From Levilinea saccharolytica (GTDB lineage Bacteria > Chloroflexota > Anaerolineae > Anaerolineales > Anaerolineaceae), in contig NZ_LGCM01000003.1 in the NCBI RefSeq assembly GCF_001306035.1, positions 1 through 64,000 of the forward strand: DNA of 64,000 bases. Direction: 5' to 3'. Within the stretch, counting starts at the first letter, position 1; each line of letters starts with the position of its first letter. Below the pieces are notes generated by a model. That model worked only from the letters and a program-made list of their open reading frames with translations. It was not told the origin of the DNA and searched no databases. Below are positions 17,937 through 26,029 of this stretch, in pieces. The position numbers and the translations under genes were made by a program.

Positions 17937-18503
17937 TTATTCCGCAAACAGCTCCAGCGGGTTGACGTTCTCGCCGCTGCGCTTGTCGAGAATATTGAGA
18001 TGGGTGTGGTAGCCGCAATCTCGGCCGGTGCACAGGCGGCCCCAGGCATCCACGGTGTAACCCTGGTTGGATTCTAACCCAATGATCTGGCCCAGGGTGA
18101 CGTGGTCCCCTTCTTGCACCTTATACAGACCGTGGAGCAGGGTGACCATATAGACATCGTTTTCGATGAGCAGGTTGGTGTTGCCGATGGCATCCACGAA
18201 GTGGGCTTTGATGTCGCCTTCGATGGGTGAGCGGATGGGGGCGCCTTTTCCGGCGGAAAGATCAATGGCGGCGTGGCCGTACTCGGCCCCGTGCAGGCCC
18301 TGGGTGAGGGTGTATTCTTTATACGGGGCGATGACGCGGGTGGGATCCTCGGGAACCGGTTTGGGCTGCGCGGCGGAGGAGGCGGGTTGAGCAGCCGGGG
18401 CGGCTGCGTTGGTGGTGAGGGCGCGGCCGGAGAACAGAACCACTGCCACCACCGCGATCCACAGGGCCGCAAACAAGGTAAGGCTGCACGATCCGCGCTG
18501 CAT
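17937..18503 (-). CDS. M23 family metallopeptidase (LytM-type), membrane anchored
   Basis: A 188-residue exported protein: one N-terminal hydrophobic segment (8-25), an Ala/Pro-rich linker and a LytM domain. The zinc-binding set is visible as His77/Asp81 (GHAAID) and His168 in the HTH motif (166-168), with His124 as candidate catalytic residue. Such enzymes cut peptide cross-links in peptidoglycan or activate amidases. Cys158 and Cys163 (LCTGRDCGYH) may form a disulfide. AGGAGG (18515-18510) is six bases before the ATG, and a minus-strand TTGCGT-N16-TATAAT (18565 to 18538) is a good promoter. It is divergent from the GH4 gene. Confidence 0.8.
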   Translation of the reverse strand: MQRGSCSLTLFAALWIAVVAVVLFSGRALTTNAAAPAAQPASSAAQPKPVPEDPTRVIAPYKEYTLTQGLHGAEYGHAAIDLSAGKGAPIRSPIEGDIKAHFVDAIGNTNLLIENDVYMVTLLHGLYKVQEGDHVTLGQIIGLESNQGYTVDAWGRLCTGRDCGYHTHLNILDKRSGENVNPLELFAE

Positions 18504-18537
18504 GATTGGCCTCCTGAATAATAGAATATATGTTCTT

Positions 18538-18565
18538 ATTATAACCGATTGAGCGAGAAACGCAA
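18538..18565 (-). promoter_or_regulatory. Promoter of the M23 peptidase
   Basis: Minus-strand TTGCGT (18565-18560), 16-bp spacer, TATAAT (18543-18538). Confidence 0.5.
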
Positions 18566-18573
18566 GCCAAAAT

Positions 18574-18583
18574 CAAGCGCTTG
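18574..18583. promoter_or_regulatory. LacI-type operator candidate
   Basis: CAAGCGCTTG is a perfect 10-bp palindrome with the AAGCGCTT core common to LacI/CcpA-family operators. It lies 30 bp before the TATAAT (18613-18618) of the GH4 gene and just behind the M23 -35 box, as expected for sugar-responsive control. A 10-bp palindrome can arise by chance, and no LacI gene is nearby. Confidence 0.3.
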
Positions 18584-18612
18584 TGCGGGCTGCCCGCAGA
18601 AAAAAGCGGTAT

Positions 18613-18618
18613 TATAAT
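18613..18618 (+). promoter_or_regulatory. -10 box of the GH4 gene
   Basis: TATAAT 77 bp before the ATG at 18695; no clear -35 hexamer. Confidence 0.35.
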
Positions 18619-18694
18619 TTTAAAGATCTCGCAGTCGACCCCTAATCAAAGGGCCGAAACCGGACTCATCCTCACACTGCGGAAGAGGTGCGCA

Positions 18695-20086
18695 ATGCTC
18701 ACGACGAAAATTGTGGTGGTTGGCGCAGGCAGCGCCAGTTTTGGGTTGAACACCCTGGGGGCATTGATGCGCAGCGCCCGCTTGCGGGGCAGCCATCTGG
18801 CATTGGTGGATCAAAACACGCAGACCCTGGGGGTGATTGAGCGGCTGGCGCTGCGGCTGAACCAGGAATGGGACGCGCAGATGCGCATCACCACCCACGC
18901 CCATCATCAAGATGCTTTGCCGGGAGCCGACTTTGTGGTCTCGGCCATTGAGGTTCCGCCGCGAGAGCAGCTTTGGCGGCAGGATTTTCAGATCCCTTTG
19001 AAATTTGGGTTGCGCCAACCCTATGCCGAAAACGGCGGGCCGGGGGGCTGGGCACACGCGGCGCGCAACCTGGGGCCGGTGCTGCAAATTGCGCATGATA
19101 TGGAAACGGCCTGCCCGGACGCCTGGTTCATCAATTTCACCAACCCGATGATGCGCATTTGCGACGCGGTGGCGCGCTATTCCACCATCAAGGTGGTGGG
19201 CCTGTGCCACCAGATTCAGGCGGGTTACGGCATGGTGGGATACTGCCTGGCAGAGGAACTGGATATTCGCGTTCCGCCGGGGGAGATTGCCACCCACGCT
19301 GACCCGCGCTTTTGGCCGAATTTAAAGAAGGTGGCCAAGCAGGCGATGGAGAAAATTGACATCAAAGCCGCCGGGCTGAACCACTTTACCTGGATGTTGG
19401 ATGTGCGCGATAAGGCCAGCGGGGCCGACCTTTACCCGCTGTTTCGCGAGCGCTGGGATTTAATGGACCCCAGCTTTGAGCCGCTGACGCGCAAGGTCTT
19501 TGCTGATTTCGGGGTGTTTCCCATTCCGGGGGATGAGCATCTGTGTGAATATTTGCCGTGGATGAGCGATGCGGCTGCCCGCCCGTGGGAGAAGTTTGAT
19601 TTGAGCCTGTATGATTGGGAAGCGGCGGAGGTGCGGCGGGGCGAGGGACACGCGGAGATTGAGCGCATGGGGCGCGGGATTGCGCCGGTGGCGCCTCTGT
19701 TGGAGGCCGACAGCGAAGGTGCTTTGGAAGTGATTGAGAACCTTTCGCGGGCCGGCAACCATTATCACCTGGCGGTCAACATCCCCAATGAAGGCTATAT
19801 TCTGAACCTTCCGCAAAAAGCCATTGTGGAAGTTCCCGCGGTGTTCAGCGGATTGGGGGCGCGCGGCATGGGGGTGGGGGCACTGCCGGTGGCTGTGGCG
19901 GAATTGTGCCGCCGCGAGATTGTGGTGGTGCAGTTGGGGGTAGACGCGGTGGTGCAGGGCGACCGGCAAAAGGCGCTGCAAAGCCTGCTCTTCAGCCCGG
20001 GGATCACCGATCTGCATCAGGCGGAGCAGATTTTAGACGCGTATTTGACGGAGTACCGGCCGTATTTGCCGACGTTTTGGGAGTAG
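18695..20086 (+). CDS. Glycoside hydrolase family 4 (alpha-glucosidase/galactosidase/galacturonidase type)
   Basis: A 463-residue cytosolic NAD- and Mn-dependent glycosidase. It has the Rossmann loop GAGSASFG (10-17), the FTNP motif (148-151), and the metal ligands Cys171 (LCHQ) and His230 (GLNHFTW). GH4 enzymes cleave glycosides by transient oxidation at C3; the sugar preference cannot be read here. The ATG at 18695 is preceded by GGAAGAGGTG; a longer frame to 18581 exists but adds 38 non-family residues. It is monocistronic with a possible LacI-type operator upstream and a terminator about 100 bp downstream. Confidence 0.88.
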   Translation: MLTTKIVVVGAGSASFGLNTLGALMRSARLRGSHLALVDQNTQTLGVIERLALRLNQEWDAQMRITTHAHHQDALPGADFVVSAIEVPPREQLWRQDFQIPLKFGLRQPYAENGGPGGWAHAARNLGPVLQIAHDMETACPDAWFINFTNPMMRICDAVARYSTIKVVGLCHQIQAGYGMVGYCLAEELDIRVPPGEIATHADPRFWPNLKKVAKQAMEKIDIKAAGLNHFTWMLDVRDKASGADLYPLFRERWDLMDPSFEPLTRKVFADFGVFPIPGDEHLCEYLPWMSDAAARPWEKFDLSLYDWEAAEVRRGEGHAEIERMGRGIAPVAPLLEADSEGALEVIENLSRAGNHYHLAVNIPNEGYILNLPQKAIVEVPAVFSGLGARGMGVGALPVAVAELCRREIVVVQLGVDAVVQGDRQKALQSLLFSPGITDLHQAEQILDAYLTEYRPYLPTFWE

Positions 20087-20187
20087 GGGGGGAATTGCCG
20101 GAGATATTCCATCATCCATTTCGGATCAAAACGGTCATGGTGGAACAGTTTGGGAAGATCGCGCGCAAGGTATGATCGCTGTGACAG

Positions 20188-20212
20188 ACGCCGGAAGGAG
20201 GCCGGCGTTTTA
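20188..20212 (+). terminator. Intrinsic terminator downstream of the GH4 gene
   Basis: A 7-bp stem ACGCCGG/CCGGCGT (20188-20194 with 20202-20208) followed by a short TTTT run. It lies in the 235-bp convergent gap between the GH4 gene and the export operon. Confidence 0.5.
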
Positions 20213-20239
20213 TCGGCGGATTGTCGTTTCGTGAGCTGA

Positions 20240-20304
20240 TGGAAAAGAAGATCTTGCGGGAGATGCCGAATTGCAGGGTGAGAACTGAGCGGCATCTCCC
20301 GCAA
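20240..20304 (-). terminator. Stem-loop terminating the MacAB-like operon
   Basis: A perfect 15-bp inverted repeat (20254-20268 with 20290-20304) with a 21-nt loop, followed on the minus strand by GATCTTCTTTTCC. It stands just downstream of the last gene of the export operon (stop at 20322). Confidence 0.6.
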
Positions 20305-20321
20305 CCGTTTAACGGTTTGGT

Positions 20322-21035
20322 TTATGACGCTGAACGTTCTGTCAGCATGTGAATCACAGGGTCCACAAAGAGCGCGTTGAAACCATTGCGAAATCCGCCG
20401 CCTGCTCTGGCTGGATTGGGCTGCGGTGTGCCCTGGAAGCCGTTGTTGGCCGGCGGATTTGCACCGTTGGCAAAACCTCCACCCATACCGCCGCCAGGGC
20501 CTCCGCCAAAGCCGCCCCCCAGCCCGCCCTCAAAACCACCTCCGCCCGGGCCGCCCGCGGCTCCATTGGTGCTGCGGCCGGCAATTCGCGTGGCCATTGC
20601 GCTTGGATCTCGTGTGACCGCCGCGTTTGGCTGGAATTGCAGACCGTATTTTTCCATCAAGGCCTGAACTTCCTGCGGATCCAGATCCAAATCTTGAATG
20701 GCTTGCACCTGATCGGGCGTTAAGGTTTGCTGGATTTGCTGATACAGCCCGCTGATTTCCTGAGCGGTGGTATTGGGGTCGGTTCGCAGGCTTTTGACTG
20801 CTTCCCAGAGGGGGAGCATGGCTTTCGCCTGATCGGCGGTGACGGCTTTGTCGGTCCCTTCCAGGCTCAAGATGCCGACGGCCAGTTTGTTTTCAACCGG
20901 CTGATTGGCAAAATCGGCCATTGGATCTCCCGACTGATTCTGAGCCGGAGCTTGAACCGCAGGTGTTCCAGAGCAGGCCGCCAGGATCAAAACCAGGAAG
21001 ATGGTCATGATGGAAGTGTTTATTTTTGTGCGCAT
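20322..21035 (-). CDS. Lipoprotein with glycine/phenylalanine-rich C-terminal region
   Basis: A 237-residue predicted lipoprotein with lipobox LAAC (Cys21). Residues about 35-150 carry a helical domain with the LTPDQVQAIQDLDLDP block, faintly like Spy/CpxP-type periplasmic LTxxQ motifs. Residues about 165-190 are almost only Gly with Phe, Leu and Met. Function unknown. It is the last gene of the MacA/MacB operon, so it probably helps or monitors export at the cell surface. The start at 21035 places the signal peptide at the N-terminus. An in-frame ATG at 21089, which overlaps the permease stop, would add 18 residues. Confidence 0.65.
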   Translation of the reverse strand: MRTKINTSIMTIFLVLILAACSGTPAVQAPAQNQSGDPMADFANQPVENKLAVGILSLEGTDKAVTADQAKAMLPLWEAVKSLRTDPNTTAQEISGLYQQIQQTLTPDQVQAIQDLDLDPQEVQALMEKYGLQFQPNAAVTRDPSAMATRIAGRSTNGAAGGPGGGGFEGGLGGGFGGGPGGGMGGGFANGANPPANNGFQGTPQPNPARAGGGFRNGFNALFVDPVIHMLTERSAS

Positions 21036-21081
21036 TTTCTTCGCCTTTTCCAAGTTTCTTATATTTTTTATTTGAGCATCG

Positions 21082-22311
21082 TTATTCATGTCTCAATGCA
21101 ACAATGGGGTCCAGTTGGGCAGCTTTGCGGGCGGGGATGAAGCCGAAGAAGACGCCGATGAGGGCTGCCGAGGTGAAGGATAAAACGATGGAATAGGGGA
21201 CAATCACCGTGCGCATACCGCTCAGTTTGCCAAATAGCTCTGAACCACCAACGCCCATCAACACGCCGATGAGCCCGCCGAATAGGCTTAACATCAGCGC
21301 TTCGGTCAGGAATTGGACTTCGATGTCCGCGGGGGTGGCGCCCACCGCCTGACGTAAGCCGATTTCACGGGTGCGTTCGGTGACGCTGACCAGCATGATA
21401 TTCATGATGCCAATCCCTCCCACGATCAGGGATACCCCGGCCACCCAGGCCAGCAGCGTGCGGAAGGATTCGGTGGTCGATTCCTGCGTGGAGATGATGT
21501 CAGATTGGCTGGTGATATTAAAGTCGAGGGTGTCGCTGGTCACTTTGTGGCGGCCGGTCAGCAGCAGGGTGATCTGTTCTTTGACCGTGTCCATGGAGGC
21601 GTTCTGGTCAACCGACACAAAAATGGTGCGCACACGGTCGCCCATGAAACGCGCGAACGGATTGTTTTCAAATTTCTTGAATACCACATTGATGGGGGTG
21701 TAGATTAATGAGTCAAAATCGGTTCCGCCGGAGATCCCTTTGGGGGCGAGCACGCCAATGACCACCAGCTGAACATTATTCGCATAAATCGTCTCGCCAA
21801 TGGGATCGGTTTCGCCGAATAATTCTGCCGCAATTTCGGATCCCAAGATCACGATTTTTTCTGCACGCTCATTATCGGTTTCGGTGATGAAACGCCCGGT
21901 TTTGATTTGCACGTTGCGCACCGTGGGATAATCGGGCGTGGTGCCCACCAGGGTGATATCCGTGAGGGTGTTGTCGTTATATTTGATGGTGACGCTGCTT
22001 TGCTGTTCCACCGAGACGCCAGCTACCCCCGGCACCTGGTCGCGAATGGCGGCCACATCGGAATACACCAGCCCGCCCTGTTGATTTCCCTGCCCTGGGC
22101 CTCCGCGCGTGAAGGCCTGATTGATAAAAAGCAGATTGGATCCCAGCCCATTGATCTTTTCGGCAATCGTGGCTTCGGTCCCTGCGCTGATGGAGATCAT
22201 GACAATGACCGCTGCCACGCCGATGATCACGCCCAGCATGGTCAGAATGGACCTTAACTTGTTTGAGGTCAGGCTTTTGAGTGCGATTTTTAAGATTTCG
22301 GAAATGTTCAT
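21082..22311 (-). CDS. MacB-type ABC transporter permease (FtsX-like)
   Basis: A 409-residue membrane protein with the type VII ABC layout: one helix near residue 20-45, a large extracellular MacB_PCD domain (about 50-240) and three helices in the FtsX domain (about 285-400). The loop ERTREIGLRQAVGATPADI before the last helices is the usual coupling motif. It overlaps the ATPase gene by 4 bp (ATGA). With the ATPase it should form a mechanotransmission exporter for a peptide, lipid or antibiotic; the substrate is unknown. Confidence 0.92.
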   Translation of the reverse strand: MNISEILKIALKSLTSNKLRSILTMLGVIIGVAAVIVMISISAGTEATIAEKINGLGSNLLFINQAFTRGGPGQGNQQGGLVYSDVAAIRDQVPGVAGVSVEQQSSVTIKYNDNTLTDITLVGTTPDYPTVRNVQIKTGRFITETDNERAEKIVILGSEIAAELFGETDPIGETIYANNVQLVVIGVLAPKGISGGTDFDSLIYTPINVVFKKFENNPFARFMGDRVRTIFVSVDQNASMDTVKEQITLLLTGRHKVTSDTLDFNITSQSDIISTQESTTESFRTLLAWVAGVSLIVGGIGIMNIMLVSVTERTREIGLRQAVGATPADIEVQFLTEALMLSLFGGLIGVLMGVGGSELFGKLSGMRTVIVPYSIVLSFTSAALIGVFFGFIPARKAAQLDPIVALRHE

Positions 22312-23090
22312 GGTTGAACTGCCTCCTGAGCAGGGCTGAAATCAATTCCGGTCGCATTTTGCCAGGTCACCCGTTTCCCGTTGGGATGGTCGTCGAACAA
22401 TTTGCCGTCGCGCACGGTGATGATGCGCTCCGTGTGATGGGCGACATCGGGTTCATGGGTGACCATGACGATGGTGCGGCCGCGGTCATGCAGGCTATGG
22501 AGCAGTTCCATGATTTCCTCGCTGGATTTGGAATCCAGATTGCCGGTGGGTTCATCCGCCAGCACCAACACGGGATCATTCACCAGCGCGCGGGCAATGG
22601 CCACCCGCTGCTGCTGACCGCCGGAAAGCTCATTGGGCATGTGGTGCATTCGTTCTGCCAGCCCCACATGCTCCAGCGCGTTTTCGGCGATGTGTTTTCT
22701 CTCGGCAAGGCTGATCCGGTTCTCACGCCGGTAGATCATGGGCAGCATGACGTTTTCCAGCGCAGACACGCGCGGCAGCAGGTTGAAAGACTGAAATACG
22801 AATCCCAATTTTTGGCTGCGGATCATAGCAAGCTCTGGGCGGGAATATTCACTGACATCTTCGCCGTCCAGAATGTACCTGCCCTCTGTGGGTTGATCCA
22901 GGCAGGCGAGGATGTTCATCAATGTACTCTTTCCAGAGCCGCTGGGCCCCATGATGGCGACAAACTCGCCTTTTTTGATTTTGATGCTGATGCCGTTGAC
23001 CGCCATCACCAGCGCGTCACCTGCACCGTATGCTTTTTTCAGGTCAATGGTTTCGATGATGATTTCATTTTCTGAGGTTGTGTTGTCCAT
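22308..23090 (-). CDS. MacB-type ABC transporter ATP-binding protein
   Basis: A 260-residue ATPase of the LolD/MacB subfamily. Walker A is [12 protein letters not shown], the Q-loop lies in [10 protein letters not shown], the signature is [15 protein letters not shown], Walker B is [14 protein letters not shown] and the switch is His in VTHEP, all intact. The ATG at 23090 is preferred because AAAGG stands seven bases upstream; in-frame ATGs at 23096 and 23117 are possible. The adaptor gene upstream ends 11 bp before it, and the permease overlaps its stop. Confidence 0.93.
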   Translation of the reverse strand: MDNTTSENEIIIETIDLKKAYGAGDALVMAVNGISIKIKKGEFVAIMGPSGSGKSTLMNILACLDQPTEGRYILDGEDVSEYSRPELAMIRSQKLGFVFQSFNLLPRVSALENVMLPMIYRRENRISLAERKHIAENALEHVGLAERMHHMPNELSGGQQQRVAIARALVNDPVLVLADEPTGNLDSKSSEEIMELLHSLHDRGRTIVMVTHEPDVAHHTERIITVRDGKLFDDHPNGKRVTWQNATGIDFSPAQEAVQP

Positions 23091-23100
23091 ATCCATGCCT

Positions 23101-24522
23101 TTATTTCGTCTGAACATCGCCGGTTGAGACAGTTTCGCCTAGGCTCAGCCCACTTTTCACTTCGGCGCTGGCGGCATCCATCAGACCGATCTGGACAAAT
23201 TTCAAGCTGGTTGCGCCGTCATTCCCCACCACAAAAACGCCGTACTTGCCGTTTCCAAGATCGCGAACCGCCTGAACGGGCACCAGAAGGACATCTTCTG
23301 CGCTGGCCTGGATCAATGTGACGGATGCGCTCAGGCCTTTCCGCAGGGTGGGCGGGTTCTGCATGCCGCTGAGATCGAGTTGAATCACGCCCGTGACCAC
23401 GTTATAACCGCCGGAAGTCTGCAATTCGGGGTTGATGCGCAGAACTTTCCCGGTGAAGGTCAGATCCGGAAGGGCATCAAAGGTCACTTCGGCGGTTTCG
23501 CCCACGCTGATTTTGTCCATATCGGTCTCATCAATGCTGAATTCGACCAGAGGGTGGGCAAGATCTGCAATCGTGATAAAGGCGTTGGTATCTGCGCTGT
23601 CTCCTGGATTACCGGCTACACTTAAGATGGTTCCATCAAAGGGGGCAGTAAGGGTCATGCCAGCTAATTTTTCTTTTGCCTGATCAAAGGCGAACTGAGC
23701 AACGGCCACTTTGTTTTCGGCGGCAGCCAGCTCAACGGGATCGAGGCCGTTATTTTTCATCAATGTGTCCAGCTTTTCCTGTGCAAGGGTCAGGTTGGCT
23801 TCTTCGAGGGATAGGGTCGCCTGGGAAGATGAAATTTCGTAGTCGGTATATCCAAAGCAATACTCATAGGTGGCATACGCAGATGCGGCGGCATTCTTGG
23901 CGGGCAAGATGACCCGGTTGTAGTAATCCATATCTCCAACCCCAGCGCCGAGCGCATCCAGCTTTTCTTTGGCCGTTTTATACGCGTAGTAATACACATC
24001 AATGGTGTCTTGATCGCAGCGCACCATGCCGGGTTGAATCAGGTCCGATTTTGCGTCAATCACCGCTTTTTGCGCGGAGGCCAGGGCCAACTGGGCATTC
24101 GCGATATTCGCGGCCGCATTTCCCTTCAAGGTTTGCAAATCCTCCTGGGCGCTGGCCAGTTCTTGCTGCGCGCTGGTGAGATTGACTTGCAGCTCTTCGG
24201 ATGGAACCAATTTTGCCAGTTCCTGACCTTGTTTCACCACATCGCCCACCTGCACGTTCACCTCCGCGACCGTGCCGGAGGTGGAAAAAGCGAGTGAGCG
24301 CTCTTTTCCGGCGGTCAGCGTGCCGGAGCCGCTAACGGAAAGGGTGATACTGCCTTGTTTTACTTTTGAGGTGTACAGGGTGGTTTCGGATGACTGCGCC
24401 TGCGCCGTTTGCTGCTGGTTCCAAATGAAATATCCAGCGGCTGCGCCGATGATCACCACAGCCAGCGCTGCAACTGCCCAAATTCTTTTGATGTTCCTGT
24501 TCATGATCGTCTTTGATCTCAC
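23101..24522 (-). CDS. MacA/HlyD-like efflux adaptor, third copy
   Basis: A 473-residue membrane-anchored adaptor: one N-terminal helix (12-34), split biotinyl-lipoyl domain, long alpha-hairpin (about 110-290), beta-barrel and membrane-proximal domain. Between the hairpin arms lies an aromatic-rich insert with Cys169 (MVRCDQD) and Cys222 (YEYCFGY), a pair conserved in all three adaptors of this operon. The GTG at 24522 has AGGAG seven bases upstream; the ATG at 24504 does not. It directly precedes the ATPase gene, so it is the most likely cognate partner. Confidence 0.88.
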   Translation of the reverse strand: MRSKTIMNRNIKRIWAVAALAVVIIGAAAGYFIWNQQQTAQAQSSETTLYTSKVKQGSITLSVSGSGTLTAGKERSLAFSTSGTVAEVNVQVGDVVKQGQELAKLVPSEELQVNLTSAQQELASAQEDLQTLKGNAAANIANAQLALASAQKAVIDAKSDLIQPGMVRCDQDTIDVYYYAYKTAKEKLDALGAGVGDMDYYNRVILPAKNAAASAYATYEYCFGYTDYEISSSQATLSLEEANLTLAQEKLDTLMKNNGLDPVELAAAENKVAVAQFAFDQAKEKLAGMTLTAPFDGTILSVAGNPGDSADTNAFITIADLAHPLVEFSIDETDMDKISVGETAEVTFDALPDLTFTGKVLRINPELQTSGGYNVVTGVIQLDLSGMQNPPTLRKGLSASVTLIQASAEDVLLVPVQAVRDLGNGKYGVFVVGNDGATSLKFVQIGLMDAASAEVKSGLSLGETVSTGDVQTK

Positions 24523-24566
24523 GGCTGCTCTCCTGACGAATTAAAAATTGCGGGTGATGACGGGCC

Positions 24567-25985
24567 TTATTGGTTTTCCACTTCAGAAATAATGACTTTT
24601 TCGCCTTCGCTCAAGCCGCTTTTGATTTCGGCCAAAGCGACTGTTTTTAAGCCCAGTTCAATTTCACGTTTTTCTGGCTGCACCTGGGTATTGAGGATGT
24701 ATACATAGGGTTTTCCGCCGTCTTTGGGCGGGTAGACGGCCTGCGCCGCGACGACCAACGCGTTTTGCGCCTCACCATAGGTCACTTCGACGGATGCCGT
24801 CAATCCAATGGGAAGGTTTTTGCCGGAAAGGGTCTTGCTCTGGTTCAGGCTGACGTATCCTTGAAGGCTGCTGCCGCTGTTGGATTCGATCAATGTAGGG
24901 GAAACCTGGGTGACCACCCCGGAGAAGGTTTGGCCGGGGATGCTCTCGAAGGTGATTTGCGCCAGGCAGCCCACGGCAAAATTGGCCAGATCGGTTTCGT
25001 CGATGTTGACCTGCACCTGCGGCGATTCCAGGTCGATGAGCGTGATTAAGGTGCCGGGGTTTACGATTTCGCCGATATCTCCGTTGACGGCTGTGACGGA
25101 TCCATCCATTGGGGCGGTGATGGCGGCACCGTCCAGATTGTTTTGGGCCTGGAGGAGCTGGAGCTGGGCGTTTTTCAGGCTGGCCTGCGCGATTTCCAGC
25201 GCGGTGCTGTCGATGCCGTTATTCGCTTTTAATGATTCATAATCGCGCGTTTTCTGCTGCAAGTTGGCTTTGGCAACCTGTAAGGCGGCCTGAGAGGCTT
25301 CAATCTCTGCATCCGTGAACGTCTGGCAATAGGTATAGTTGATATACGCCTGATCGCTTTTCGACCAGAGGGGTTTGAGCTGCTCCAGAATATAGTCTTT
25401 GCCGTACTTGGAGTTCCCGTCTTCCAGTTCCTTTTGCCAGGGGATGATTTGAACCTGCCAATCCAGCCATTCGTAGTAATACGTTTCGGTCACAGCTTGT
25501 TCGCAGCGGCCTTGACCTTTGGTGCGCAAATGAATTTTGGCGTCTTCATAAGCGGCTTCCGCTGAGGCCAGGTCTATGACCGCCTGTGCCAGGTTGGCAT
25601 TTGCGTTTGCTGTAAGCTCAAGCAGGTTTTTTTCAGCGCTTTGAACGGCGACCTGCTGAGACTGCACTTCCAGGGCTAAGGCTGCGGTGTTCTTTAGCCG
25701 CGCCAGGGTTTGGCCCGCCTTGACGGTGTCTCCAACCTGCACATTCAGCTCGGCGATCTCGCCGCTCACCGCAAAACCCAGGTTTGCGGTTTTGGAGGGA
25801 ACAACATTCCCCGTGCCAGACACCGTTACGGTAATATTTCCTCTGCGTACGGTGGCGGTTTGGTAGTCCCCGGCGGTTTGCGCGGCGTTTGATGGGACGG
25901 CTTTACCGCTTTGCCAGACGCCAAATCCCAGACCCAGCACTGCAACAGCGGTGATGAGGATGATGATCACAGTTTTTCTTTTCAT
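24567..25985 (-). CDS. MacA/HlyD-like efflux adaptor, second copy
   Basis: A 472-residue paralogue of its neighbours with one membrane helix (5-25), lipoyl half-motifs, long hairpin and C-terminal barrel. The hairpin insert carries Cys161 (GQGRCEQ) and Cys220 (YTYCQTF) and several Tyr and Trp residues. AAGGAG stands seven bases before the ATG. A third-helix block IDETDLANFAVGCLAQITFES follows the usual MacA layout. Having three different adaptors for one ATPase/permease pair suggests a mixed oligomer or alternative partners. Confidence 0.88.
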   Translation of the reverse strand: MKRKTVIIILITAVAVLGLGFGVWQSGKAVPSNAAQTAGDYQTATVRRGNITVTVSGTGNVVPSKTANLGFAVSGEIAELNVQVGDTVKAGQTLARLKNTAALALEVQSQQVAVQSAEKNLLELTANANANLAQAVIDLASAEAAYEDAKIHLRTKGQGRCEQAVTETYYYEWLDWQVQIIPWQKELEDGNSKYGKDYILEQLKPLWSKSDQAYINYTYCQTFTDAEIEASQAALQVAKANLQQKTRDYESLKANNGIDSTALEIAQASLKNAQLQLLQAQNNLDGAAITAPMDGSVTAVNGDIGEIVNPGTLITLIDLESPQVQVNIDETDLANFAVGCLAQITFESIPGQTFSGVVTQVSPTLIESNSGSSLQGYVSLNQSKTLSGKNLPIGLTASVEVTYGEAQNALVVAAQAVYPPKDGGKPYVYILNTQVQPEKREIELGLKTVALAEIKSGLSEGEKVIISEVENQ

Positions 25986-26029
25986 TTTTTACTCCTTAGG
26001 ATCACTTTGAGTCATGGGGGGGCTCTTTT

